A DNA stretch of 10,454 bases from Gammaproteobacteria bacterium. Lineage in GTDB: Bacteria > Pseudomonadota > Gammaproteobacteria > SZUA-152. The position numbers and the translations under genes are program-made. The stretch spans positions 1 through 10,454 of the forward strand of contig JAUWVK010000050.1 in assembly GCA_030617485.1 (NCBI GenBank), written 5' to 3'. The notes beneath the pieces were generated by a model, which saw nothing but the letters and a program-made list of their open reading frames with translations, made no database searches and had not been told where the DNA came from. Shown in pieces: positions 1-7,416 of this stretch (position 1 is the first letter of the stretch; each line of letters opens with the position of its first letter).

Positions 1-1382
1 TGTTTGGTAAAAGGCGCAAACGCTCTCAAGTCTACACCGGAGATCTCACCGGTACCTTTTATGTTAGGACGCTCTGACAAGGGGCTGATGTCAGCTTCCA
101 GCTTGAAGCTACCGTGTTTATCAATGGCAAGTGCCAGTGAGGCATGGCTCATTTTTTCCGGCACCCTACTATCAAGCCCTGTAAGTTTGAAATCAATATT
201 ATGGATATCTGAAATAAATGGCTCTTTTAGGCTATTGTCGACAAACATAAAGTGCTGTTTGGTTTTGAAAACAAACTCATCAAAAGAAAAATTAAAAGGC
301 TCGGCTTTGGTCTTCGCCGTAGCCTTTTTCTCACCAGGTAGATCAATAGATTGATCTACAGACTCCTGTTTCTTTTTCTGTTTTACCGGTAGCCATTTCT
401 CAAATTCCATATGCCCGTTTTTGTTAACAAGCACATAGTTTCTGGTGCCGGTAATCTCAATTTTCCCAAGCGTTAAATTATTTTGTTGTGAAAGGCTTAC
501 CGGTTGAATAGCCAGACGGTCAAAAGCGAATATCTGGGCATCATTGGGAGATGGCTCGCTTTTAGATGACTGGTTAGCCCGCTGCATAGCTGAAAGTTTT
601 TCAACATCGATACTGTCAATGCTAATTTTAGCCGGGGTATCAATATTGATATTTTTTATAGCAACGGAGGAAACATTCAGTAAATCCAGATGAAGCTGCT
701 TATTTAACAACTTAATCTCACTCAATTTCAACTCACCCTGAGCATATATGGGAGGTGTATCATTTGATTCTGTCTGAGAGGAGGGTTTAAAGCTGATATC
801 GCCTGCCCAGTCAAAAGCTGCCAGCTTTCCACAATAATCAAGAACTAGTTTATCTGCATCATTAAATTGTTGAAGACATACTTCAACATCTGAAAACCGT
901 ATATTTTGCACCATTGCATCCCAGGGATTTTCAGATGGTGGCTCTGCCGACTCAAGTTCCTTTTCATCACTACCGGGTTTGATATCAATACCCGCAATAT
1001 TCATATCACCATTATCAAAAATCATGGCATCAACATTGAGAGATTTAACTTCGACCTGGTTAATTTTGACAAGATGATTAAAAAAAGGGGTCCACTCCCA
1101 GCTTATACCAAGATAATCAAGAGAAAATCCTTTTCCACTTTTGTTTTCCCCGGAAGCCCTATGTATTTTTATCGTGCCATCCCAAAGGGAAATTTTTACA
1201 TTAAAAGTTTTTGCCTCAACACCTCTGGACTCAAACCAGGATGTTGCAGCAATGTTAATAACATAAGGGAGAGATGCTCGAATTAATATCAGCAGAACAA
1301 CAAAAATCGACAGACTGGTAAGAATTCTCGCAGTCCATGGCCGATTTATAGAGAAGGATTTGTACTGACTCAATAAAGACAT
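1..1382 (-). CDS. AsmA-like / DUF748-like envelope protein, 3' end outside the window
   Basis: The frame is open from the ATG at 1382 to the window edge, giving 460 codons with no stop. An ATG three codons upstream (1391) is in frame, but AGGA lies 8 bases before the ATG at 1382, so that start is preferred. Residues 21-38 form one hydrophobic segment after a basic N terminus, so the protein is probably anchored in the inner membrane with a large periplasmic part. The rest is rich in short alternating beta-type stretches, with a Lys-rich low-complexity linker around 333-361. The block after the linker (about 363-455, ending in GVDLRAFAPF) resembles DUF748/AsmA-type proteins, which are linked to outer-membrane maintenance and lipid transport. 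C169 and C184 are the only cysteines seen. The gene starts 80 bases after gspN and may be co-transcribed with it. The family call rests on recalled motifs and overall shape; a specific function cannot be assigned. Confidence 0.62.
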   Translation of the reverse strand, partial: MSLLSQYKSFSINRPWTARILTSLSIFVVLLILIRASLPYVINIAATSWFESRGVEAKTFNVKISLWDGTIKIHRASGENKSGKGFSLDYLGISWEWTPFFNHLVKINQVEVKSLNVDAMIFDNGDMNIAGIDIKPGSDEKELESAEPPSENPWDAMVQNIRFSDVEVCLQQFNDADKLVLDYCGKLAAFDWAGDISFKPSSQTESNDTPPIYAQGELKLSEIKLLNKQLHLDLLNVSSVAIKNINIDTPAKISIDSIDVEKLSAMQRANQSSKSEPSPNDAQIFAFDRLAIQPVSLSQQNNLTLGKIEITGTRNYVLVNKNGHMEFEKWLPVKQKKKQESVDQSIDLPGEKKATAKTKAEPFNFSFDEFVFKTKQHFMFVDNSLKEPFISDIHNIDFKLTGLDSRVPEKMSHASLALAIDKHGSFKLEADISPLSERPNIKGTGEISGVDLRAFAPFTK

Positions 1383-1462
1383 AATGTCCATCCTACAACA
1401 TTAGTGCTCATTAACAGCAACAACATTAAAGAATTTGTTTACGTCAACCTACTACCGGCTTC

Positions 1463-2287
1463 TTACTTAGAACTGGTGGACAATATTCCCAATCCGGCCA
1501 AATTGCCCGAACGCGCAATCTTTATTTTTCCATCAGGCCCTGGCCGCCCCATGGAACGCAGGGCATTTTCTAATGCTTTGTCACCGCGAGCAGCGAATGC
1601 GCCATTAAACTGATATTTACCATCCTCTTCCAAAGTAAACAGGCCATCAATAGAAAGGGGACCACCGCTATCGGCTATCAGCCCTTTTATTTCGTCATTA
1701 CTGGTTTCTAGCGTTAGAGACAAATCTCCAAGCGATACGGGCTTGAGCAAGTTCACCCTGGCATCATGCCAGACTATCCGACCCTCTGCTGACACCAAGC
1801 TCTGACCATTCCACTCCACATCCTGAAAATTTAAGCTGAACGAACCTGACGGCTGCAATGCCTGCATCTTTGCCATTGATGCCACCATGCTAGCCGGTAG
1901 TTGAGCTTCCAGGGAGGAAAACCCAATACTACCGTCCAGACCCAATGAAGTTACACCCTGTCCATAGCCACTATTTTTTGATCCTTGCGAATCGGGAATC
2001 TGTAAACGCCAATTCAGACCAACCTGGCCCAACAACAAAGCCCAGGGTCGATACGTCCATTCAAAATTTTCAAAACGAGCCCTCTGGATAACGACCACGT
2101 CGGCCTTTCCCGACCAGACGCTGCCGCTAATGCCTGCCAACGCAAAACTGCGGCTCGTATTTGATGATGAAGAATCGGAAGACTTCCAGTAAGCGTAAGC
2201 CCGGTCAGCCGGGAAATTGAGTACCAGGAATATGATGTAGGTCAGCAAACCCAGAACAATATAACGGACATTGAAAGCTAATCTCAC
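1463..2287 (-). CDS. gspN: type II secretion system protein N
   Basis: This 274-residue protein has one N-terminal membrane segment (about 8-24), the sequence NFPAD just after it, and a GISGSVWSGKA block near residue 53. That block is typical of GspN, where a G-SG-(L/V)WSG stretch recurs. The remainder is periplasmic and beta-rich, without cysteines. GspN is an accessory component found in only some type II systems, and its role in assembly is poorly defined. The ATG overlaps the gspM stop codon by 4 bases, so translation is probably coupled. Its place at the end of the gsp block matches the usual order L-M-N. No gspO prepilin peptidase follows it. Confidence 0.9.
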   Translation of the reverse strand: MRLAFNVRYIVLGLLTYIIFLVLNFPADRAYAYWKSSDSSSSNTSRSFALAGISGSVWSGKADVVVIQRARFENFEWTYRPWALLLGQVGLNWRLQIPDSQGSKNSGYGQGVTSLGLDGSIGFSSLEAQLPASMVASMAKMQALQPSGSFSLNFQDVEWNGQSLVSAEGRIVWHDARVNLLKPVSLGDLSLTLETSNDEIKGLIADSGGPLSIDGLFTLEEDGKYQFNGAFAARGDKALENALRSMGRPGPDGKIKIARSGNLAGLGILSTSSK

Positions 2288-2769
2288 GTCGCAGCCTCAA
2301 ACACCAAACGGGCATCAACGCGACCAGACTCTTGCTTCATCTCAAAAACACTGTTTTCGATGGTCACCCCATAACGGGTATCCAGCAAAACTAGCCAACG
2401 CATTACGTCATCAAAATTTGCTGCTTCCATCCACACACGTACACGTTGTTCACCATCAGGCTGCACACGTTTAAGCGCAGTACCCAGGCGCCCACTTTTA
2501 GCAGTACTGTCAACCACACTCAACAAAGACTGACCACCAGTAGATTTGACTCGATTGCCACTACCCCGAAGTTTTTTGACATCTTGTGCTGCCTGACGCA
2601 TCCACCGCAACGTCGAAGCTTGCTCCGCAGTACTGACACGCAAAGTACTCGCTTTGTTTGTTAGGGGTTCCCACACCGCGATATACATTAACATCAGCCC
2701 TAATAATACAGCGCCACTGATTACCAGATGTCGTTCACGCTGTTCCAGGCCAGCAAACCACTCCTTCAT
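2284..2769 (-). CDS. gspM: type II secretion system inner-membrane protein M
   Basis: The protein has 161 residues, the usual size for GspM. A short cytoplasmic N terminus (MKEWFAGLEQRERH) is followed by one membrane helix (about 15-34, ending before WEPL), then a helical stretch with likely coiled-coil character (about 37-68) and a small periplasmic domain. The starting pattern W-x-x-L-x-x-R-E-R followed by a helix is typical of GspM. GspM pairs with GspL in the inner-membrane platform that couples the GspE ATPase to pseudopilus growth. It overlaps gspL by 4 bases and gspN by 4 bases. Sequence conservation in this family is low, so order and topology carry much of the call. Confidence 0.92.
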   Translation of the reverse strand: MKEWFAGLEQRERHLVISGAVLLGLMLMYIAVWEPLTNKASTLRVSTAEQASTLRWMRQAAQDVKKLRGSGNRVKSTGGQSLLSVVDSTAKSGRLGTALKRVQPDGEQRVRVWMEAANFDDVMRWLVLLDTRYGVTIENSVFEMKQESGRVDARLVFEAAT

Positions 2770-4091
2770 ACTCCACCCCCAGACATTCCCTTAATCGATA
2801 AACGACTTTCCACTTTGCCATTCCGCGAACTGGCAGAAATAATTTCCACACTCAACCTGGCTTCATTTTTTAAACGCTGCTTAAGTAAATCAAGATTTTG
2901 CAAATCTGAAATATTAAGCCCTACATCCAGCTTGTTACTTTTATAACGCACACTGCGAAGAACGACGCCATCCGTTTCTTTGAAAATTTTTCCAGCCTGC
3001 GACAATAATGACAACAAACTATTATCCCCATTTCCACCGCCCCGCATTTTTTCAAGGGCACGCGACATAAGCTCCTTCTCACTACCCGGAACCAGACGAC
3101 TACCCGGCAAGGCTTGTTGGAAAATAGATTTCATTTCCGTTCGTTGTTTTTCAGCCAGCGACGACAGACGACTATAGTCCGTAAAAAAACTTCCTACCTG
3201 AAACACTAACCAAACAACGCCCAAAATTATTGCGGGACGCCAGGGACGCAACCATTTCCCAATTTGTTCTTTACGACTGTATGCACCCTGTAACAAATTA
3301 ATGGCATTACCTTCATCAAAACCCTGGGCCAGCAATACGCTGCAATCCTCATCGGACTGACGGAAAAATAACTCAATGGATTTTTCTGCACACAAGGCCG
3401 CCAGTTTATTTTGAATCGCAGACCCTTCAAAGAGATCATCCAGTTCTTCACCACAACCCACAACAGTCAGTGATGACGGGTAGGATTCACCTGCATTATC
3501 TAAACATGCCTGCATAATGGAAATTATATTTTCTGCTTCAAAAGCCAGACCGGTTTGCGCACCGGTGCGCATCAACGCATGCGCACCATTAATGACTAAC
3601 GACCATTGCGTTACTTCAGCTTCTCTGTCCCATTGCACACCAAACACTTCCGGGCTCATCATGTCTGGATGCAACCCGGCTGTTTTCAAGCGAGAGAGCC
3701 ATGAATCGATTGATTCACGAGATACTACTGCGTTAGCGACTTTTCCCTGCTCATCCCTACGTCCAATGGCAACATGCAAGTTTTCCACATCATCAGCCAA
3801 TTGATCTTCTAATGCATAGGGAACAGCTTTAGTGAGTTTATTTCCTTTAATAGCAGGCAGTTCAGCTTGAGCCAGAAGCACATTTTCCCCAGGCACAAGT
3901 ACAATAACTCGCGCACCTGCCGCCTGTACCGCCGCATCTTTTAAACTGCCATGGAATAACGAGCCAGCCGGTCGATCAGTATCACGCAACACCCAGCTGA
4001 CATGAGCTTCCCCATTATTTTCAGCCTCCAGGCCATCACCTCCCATCCCAAACCATTGGTCAGGCAGCTGTAAAACCAGTTGTTTACGCAT
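2766..4091 (-). CDS. gspL: type II secretion system inner-membrane protein L
   Basis: GspL links the cytoplasmic GspE ATPase to the periplasmic pseudopilus. From the ATG at 4091 the product is 441 residues: an actin-like cytoplasmic domain (1 to about 260), the family motif NLLQGAYSRKEQ (265-276), one membrane helix (about 286-303), and a ferredoxin-like periplasmic domain to the end. A TTG two codons upstream (4097) is also open, but GGAA lies 7 bases before the ATG and only 2 before the TTG, so the ATG is preferred. The gene begins 38 bases after gspK, the only real gap between gspH and gspN, and its stop overlaps the gspM start by 4 bases. Its ATPase partner GspE is not in the window. Confidence 0.95.
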   Translation of the reverse strand: MRKQLVLQLPDQWFGMGGDGLEAENNGEAHVSWVLRDTDRPAGSLFHGSLKDAAVQAAGARVIVLVPGENVLLAQAELPAIKGNKLTKAVPYALEDQLADDVENLHVAIGRRDEQGKVANAVVSRESIDSWLSRLKTAGLHPDMMSPEVFGVQWDREAEVTQWSLVINGAHALMRTGAQTGLAFEAENIISIMQACLDNAGESYPSSLTVVGCGEELDDLFEGSAIQNKLAALCAEKSIELFFRQSDEDCSVLLAQGFDEGNAINLLQGAYSRKEQIGKWLRPWRPAIILGVVWLVFQVGSFFTDYSRLSSLAEKQRTEMKSIFQQALPGSRLVPGSEKELMSRALEKMRGGGNGDNSLLSLLSQAGKIFKETDGVVLRSVRYKSNKLDVGLNISDLQNLDLLKQRLKNEARLSVEIISASSRNGKVESRLSIKGMSGGGV

Positions 4092-4129
4092 TAACAAGTT
4101 CCATTAATCTATTGTCCAATCAGGTGTAT

Positions 4130-5149
4130 TCAATAAGTCCCTATACTTCTACGAATAGTCACTACCTTATCATTTTTGCGCTCCAGTAAACTGTACATGT
4201 GAAGCTGGGTACGGCCTATTGTTGCGTCAACAGATACCAAAAAATATTCGCTTTTTATGTCGAATGTCTTGTTATCGACAGTAATCTTGTAATCATCCAG
4301 TAATTTTTTCTCAAAATCTGCTTTATTTTCAAAGACATTCTCTTTACGAAACTCTATCAGCTCACCAGCAATGCTCGCCGTTATGTCCTCATGCAAGCCT
4401 AACAACACCGCTTCTGATGCCGTATTAATATTGACAGTAGTCGGTATAGGCAATGCGCTAACAAACGGTAACAGAGCACTCATGTCTTCGGGGGACATTC
4501 CCAGCACTGCCCCCAGTTCCGTTGGACTGGCCATAAACTGATTAGGCGTCCTGTATGGAATATCTGCATTCAAATATTCCATATCCTCGGCACCATCCGC
4601 AGAAGAATCAAGGTTTGCATCAATCCAGTCCACCACGCGATTGGCCATAAAGGGCGATATCTGAATATCCTTATCCGCCGCACTGACCTGCTCCAGGATG
4701 GACTGAAAAACTTTGACCTGTACCAGGTCAGCCTTGCTACTCCCATCGACAAGGTTATTAAGATTAAATCGACCTTGCATATCTTCAACACTACCGGCAA
4801 CAGAACCACCTTCCACAATTGTTAGTGGTAACGGAATGGCCCAGTCTTCCGACAGACTATCTACATCACCCGTATCTTTTTTGTCTTTCACCAAAACCTG
4901 GGCGGCCAGCTCTTCCATACCCAACGCATACATATAGGCTTGATCAGCTTCCAGCATGTTACTGGTGCGACGTATATCCAGCGTTTGTCTCGTCGCCATG
5001 GCCACTGCGATAACGCTAACCAGTGCGGCGATCAATATTGCTGTAATTAATGCCACACCACGTTGCCTCTGTGGCGCAATGAACGGTGCAACGCGTGATG
5101 CCCTGTTTTCAAAAGCGACTCTCAATACTGGAAGTATTAGCGAAGACAT
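4130..5149 (-). CDS. gspK: type II secretion system minor pseudopilin K
   Basis: GspK is the large minor pseudopilin thought to cap the pseudopilus tip with GspI and GspJ. The product is 339 residues, a normal length. The prepilin cleavage site is RQRG/VALIT (G31 at -1), followed by a hydrophobic helix (32 to about 52). Position +5 is Thr (residue 36) instead of the Glu of other pseudopilins, which is a family hallmark. Further matches are GRFNLNNL (126-133), VVDWID (172-177), GAED (186-189), and VNINTA (239-244) in the helical domain. The ATG overlaps the gspJ stop by one base (TAATG). The predicted leader of 31 residues is long, and no internal ATG gives a shorter one. Confidence 0.96.
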   Translation of the reverse strand: MSSLILPVLRVAFENRASRVAPFIAPQRQRGVALITAILIAALVSVIAVAMATRQTLDIRRTSNMLEADQAYMYALGMEELAAQVLVKDKKDTGDVDSLSEDWAIPLPLTIVEGGSVAGSVEDMQGRFNLNNLVDGSSKADLVQVKVFQSILEQVSAADKDIQISPFMANRVVDWIDANLDSSADGAEDMEYLNADIPYRTPNQFMASPTELGAVLGMSPEDMSALLPFVSALPIPTTVNINTASEAVLLGLHEDITASIAGELIEFRKENVFENKADFEKKLLDDYKITVDNKTFDIKSEYFLVSVDATIGRTQLHMYSLLERKNDKVVTIRRSIGTY

Positions 5150-5805
5150 TAGCCGGGCACCCGAAATAATCGTGTAATACGACCTTCGGACTCCGTCTCT
5201 AAAACCACTTCCACAGCCAAAGGCAGGCCATCCGAAGGCTGGGCGCCCAGTAAACTACTTGGCCAGGTATCAGTCCATTCCTGTTTAGCCTGTCCGGAGT
5301 TTAGACCCGACCCCGGACCTGACAAAAAACGCAATTCCATTCGCGTCACACCGTTAAGCAACACAACTTCTAGCGCTTTACTGTCTTGGGCTCTGTCCAG
5401 CACGTTCCAGTATGAACGAATCAGTTCGCCATCACGCACACTGTAAGCCACACGCTGAAGATTACTACGAGTACGACCTGCTGGATTACGCCAACCACCC
5501 CGAGTGAGCTCTAATTGAAAAAGACCAAAACCGGCACTTGTCATTGCCAACTGACTATCGCCGTATTCATCACGAATTTTACGATTGATCGTTTGTTCAA
5601 TATCACGGCCTAACCATAAAAAACTGGTCTGTAGCTGTGCCAATCGAGCTGCATGCTTATCCGTTGCCTGACGTTCCTTTATGATGGCATTCAAACCGCC
5701 GTAAGCCATAGCCGCCATCAAGGCAAAAATACCCATGGATACTAGTAGTTCCAGCAAAGTGAAGCCGGACTGCCTGGGCTCTCTCATGCCTAAGGGGGTG
5801 CTCAT
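5149..5805 (-). CDS. gspJ: type II secretion system minor pseudopilin J
   Basis: The 218-residue product carries a type IV prepilin signal: a 14-residue leader ending at G14, then FTLLE with Glu at +5 (residue 19) and a hydrophobic helix to about residue 35. GspJ-type features follow, including an R-D pair in the helix after the membrane part (WLGRDIEQ), the LTRGGWRNPAGR block around 119-130, and a beta-rich C-terminal domain. GspJ joins GspI and GspK in the tip complex of the pseudopilus. The ATG overlaps the gspI stop by 4 bases. A second in-frame ATG at codon 7 would give an 8-residue leader; the first is preferred because of the coupled overlap. Confidence 0.95.
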   Translation of the reverse strand: MSTPLGMREPRQSGFTLLELLVSMGIFALMAAMAYGGLNAIIKERQATDKHAARLAQLQTSFLWLGRDIEQTINRKIRDEYGDSQLAMTSAGFGLFQLELTRGGWRNPAGRTRSNLQRVAYSVRDGELIRSYWNVLDRAQDSKALEVVLLNGVTRMELRFLSGPGSGLNSGQAKQEWTDTWPSSLLGAQPSDGLPLAVEVVLETESEGRITRLFRVPG

Positions 5806-6197
5806 GGTCGCCCTATAAACCCGGTCAACGTTATTAAAGATGATTCATCATCTTCATCCACCCGCACGGCGATATCAACCTTGCGAATGAGATCAAAACC
5901 ATCTGGTGTTTTCGTTACTTTTGTCGTCCAGTACCATTCTTTTTTCGCCATCAACGAACTGCCTTTGGTGATTTTGGTAGCTGGCCATTGATTAGCGAGC
6001 TGCATTTCAGTCAACTTATTCATTGCCACCCAATGAGCATAGGTACGTTGTTGTAACCCAGAAGCATTGCGAATATTTCCTGACACTGCAGAAGTAGCTG
6101 CAGCGAGGGCCAATGCAATAACGGCCAGGGCAACCATTACCTCCAACAGGGTAAAGCCTTTTACACGCCTCTTATTAATAGTCGAAGATCTAAACAT
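5802..6197 (-). CDS. gspI: type II secretion system minor pseudopilin I
   Basis: The start is set at the ATG at 6197, giving 131 residues. The open frame continues 27 codons upstream, but that part lies inside gspH, would put 41 residues before the cleavage site, and is not needed. With this start the leader is 14 residues with basic character (NKRRVKG), then FTLLEV with Glu at +5 and a hydrophobic helix. The pattern WVAMNKLTEMQL (about 56-67) matches the GspI signature W-x-A-x-N-x-L-x-E-x-x-L. GspI is a tip pseudopilin that binds GspJ and GspK. The gene overlaps the end of gspH by 8 bases and the start of gspJ by 4. A GGTGA stretch about 11 bases upstream may serve as its ribosome site. Confidence 0.94.
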   Translation of the reverse strand: MFRSSTINKRRVKGFTLLEVMVALAVIALALAAATSAVSGNIRNASGLQQRTYAHWVAMNKLTEMQLANQWPATKITKGSSLMAKKEWYWTTKVTKTPDGFDLIRKVDIAVRVDEDDESSLITLTGFIGRP

Positions 6198-6747
6198 CAG
6201 AGTTGCTTTCACCCGATCGAGACAAAACCAGTTTGCCATCAATCGTGCCACGTAATGTATAGGCCTTTTCATCTTCAAGACTGAGGCTTATTTTAAAGTC
6301 GGTTAACTCTCCGCTGGAAAGTACAAAAATACGCGGCAGGTTTTTCTCATCACCAAAACTTGCGGCTGCTCCCTCAACAAGTAACTCAATGTTTACATCC
6401 GGAGGAAATTTCCTTTCTCGAAAAAGCGTATCCTCTTCGATGGGAATCCATTGATTATCATTGGTCAATTCCAGGAAGCGATAATTTTGTCGCGTAAACT
6501 CCACTGCCAATTCGCGTCCCTGCAACACTGCTTCTTCACTGGCCACACGCACCAGCCCGTACAAACGCTCAGCCTCTTCTTGTGCCGCACGACTACTTCT
6601 TTGACCAATGGATAAACCAGCAAAGCTAACGATGATGCCGATAATAAACAGAACTGCGAGCAGCTCAAGCAAGGTAAAGCCACGCTCTCCCCGCAAAGGG
6701 ACATGAACGTTAACTGCTATATGTTTCGGATTAATAGTAAAGCCCAT
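6190..6747 (-). CDS. gspH: type II secretion system minor pseudopilin H
   Basis: GspH connects the tip complex with the GspG shaft. The 185-residue product has a prepilin site ERG/FTLLE (G23 at -1, Glu28 at +5) and a hydrophobic helix to about residue 44. After it come the patterns QRSSRAAQEEAERL and EEAVLQGRELAVEF, typical of the GspH/FimT family, and a beta-rich C-terminal domain. The 23-residue leader is longer than those of GspG, GspI and GspJ here. The ribosome site before the ATG is weak (ATGG about 9 bases upstream). The gene lies 145 bases after gspG, behind a potential hairpin, so it may be expressed at a lower level than gspG. Confidence 0.93.
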   Translation of the reverse strand: MGFTINPKHIAVNVHVPLRGERGFTLLELLAVLFIIGIIVSFAGLSIGQRSSRAAQEEAERLYGLVRVASEEAVLQGRELAVEFTRQNYRFLELTNDNQWIPIEEDTLFRERKFPPDVNIELLVEGAAASFGDEKNLPRIFVLSSGELTDFKISLSLEDEKAYTLRGTIDGKLVLSRSGESNSDV

Positions 6748-6892
6748 AAGCTTTAACCATCTGTTTAAAAGAGAAAGAACTAGCGCAAGCTAGCTGGAAG
6801 GATTCGTTAGTTTTTGATGGCAAAAATGTCACTGCCTGCTAACCGTCTTTTATGACTATAGGGTTTATATAAAACCGAGTTATTACCAGAAC
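6748..6892 (-). other. spacer between gspG and gspH with weak regulatory signals
   Basis: This 145-base gap is the longest in the gsp block and has no credible coding frame. Besides the hairpin listed separately, it holds a 5-bp inverted repeat (GGTTT, 5-base loop, AAACC; 6862-6876) and a possible promoter reading toward gspH: -10 TATAGT (6860-6855), 17-base spacer, -35 ATAACT (6883-6878, only 3 of 6 consensus matches). None of these is strong; an internal promoter is possible but not shown. Confidence 0.3.
6767..6795 (-). terminator. hairpin with U-rich tail after gspG (possible leaky terminator or mRNA stabiliser)
   Basis: Read on the minus strand, AGCTAGC (6795-6789), loop TTGC, and GCTAGTT (6784-6778) form a 7-bp stem with one G-U pair. 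A pyrimidine-rich tail CTTTCTCTTTT (6777-6767) follows directly. The layout resembles a weak intrinsic terminator. It sits about 100 bases after the gspG stop and before gspH, where a partial stop or a 3' stabilising structure would raise the major pseudopilin over the minor ones. The stem is short and not GC-rich, so termination would be incomplete at best. Confidence 0.35.
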
Positions 6893-7339
6893 CTATTGAA
6901 GATCCCAGTTGCCTATATCGGTATTCGCTTCGCTACCACCAGGCTGTCCATCTGCGCCGAACGAGAAGATATCGATATCACCCTTTGAGCCCGGAGAGAG
7001 ATATTGATAATCATTACCCCAGGCATCCTTTGCCAGGCGATCCATATATTTTTTCCAGTTACGGGGCTCCGGAGTACCGGAAGGTTTGACCACTAAAGCC
7101 TCCAACCCCTGATCTGTGGTGGGATACACAAAGTTATCGAGTTTATAAAGGTTTAACGCGCTTTCCATGGCCCGAATATCCTGCTTGGATTTCGTTATAC
7201 GCGCCGCATCAGGGCGATCCATTACTCTAGGAACCACAATCGCGGCAAGAATTCCCAAAATAATTACCACAACCATGACCTCGATCAAGGTAAAGCCAGA
7301 GTGAGAAGTAAGCAATTTTTTATTTTGACGAACGCGCAC
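6893..7339 (-). CDS. gspG: type II secretion system major pseudopilin G
   Basis: GspG is the main subunit of the periplasmic pseudopilus. Translation begins at a GTG (7339-7337) with a strong AGGAG seven bases upstream. The 148-residue product has a 15-residue leader ending SHSG, then FTLIE with Glu at +5 and the conserved Pro at +22 (residue 37). The PTTDQGLEAL block (73-82), the DAWGNDYQYLSPG block (105-117), and the C-terminal loop with D123 and D130 match the calcium-binding loop of the GspG family; the seven-residue spacing equals that of the known aspartate ligands. It is the first gsp gene here, 77 bases after sspB. gspC, D, E and F, which usually precede it, are absent. Confidence 0.98.
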   Translation of the reverse strand: MRVRQNKKLLTSHSGFTLIEVMVVVIILGILAAIVVPRVMDRPDAARITKSKQDIRAMESALNLYKLDNFVYPTTDQGLEALVVKPSGTPEPRNWKKYMDRLAKDAWGNDYQYLSPGSKGDIDIFSFGADGQPGGSEANTDIGNWDLQ

Positions 7340-7346
7340 GTTTTAA

Positions 7347-7351
7347 CTCCT
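7347..7351 (-). promoter_or_regulatory. ribosome binding site of gspG
   Basis: AGGAG lies 7 bases upstream of the GTG at 7339. It is among the strongest ribosome sites in the window and fixes the non-ATG start of gspG, as expected for the most abundant pseudopilin. Confidence 0.8.
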
Positions 7352-7364
7352 GGTTTATCTGAAT

Positions 7365-7392
7365 ATTATTATTGTCTTAACGGCCATATAAA
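7365..7392 (-). promoter_or_regulatory. candidate sigma-70 promoter for the gsp block
   Basis: In the 77-base sspB-gspG spacer, TTTATA (7392-7387, 4 of 6 matches to the -35 consensus) and AATAAT (7370-7365, 5 of 6 matches to the -10) are 16 bases apart. Transcription would start near 7358, leaving a leader of about 19 bases with the AGGAG inside. The region is AT-rich, so chance matches are likely. No terminator hairpin is visible between sspB and gspG, so read-through from sspAB is the alternative. Confidence 0.3.
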
Positions 7393-7416
7393 ATAAATTC
7401 TGTAACAGATGTGCCT

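Noticed and set aside
4..354. Plus-strand open frame of 116 codons at the left edge
   Set aside because: It is antisense to the AsmA-like coding sequence, which is continuously open and has clear protein features.
906..1286. Plus-strand open frame of 126 codons
   Set aside because: It lies exactly codon-on-codon antisense to the AsmA-like gene, whose codon bias explains the lack of stops. The product shows no domain character and no ribosome site.
1395..1428. Nine-base direct repeat ACAACATTA, copies 25 bases apart, upstream of the AsmA-like gene
   Set aside because: It is short, AT-rich and only two copies; chance is sufficient and no promoter or operator context was clear.
3517..3804. Plus-strand open frame of 95 codons inside gspL
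   Set aside because: It is fully antisense to the conserved cytoplasmic domain of GspL, with no ribosome site or family resemblance.
6198..6278. N-terminal extension of gspI by 27 codons
   Set aside because: It overlaps the conserved end of gspH and would put 41 residues before the prepilin cleavage site. The ATG at 6197 gives a normal leader.
6862..6876. Five-bp inverted repeat just after gspG
   Set aside because: The stem is only GGTTT/AAACC with no U-run after it; too weak for a terminator call.
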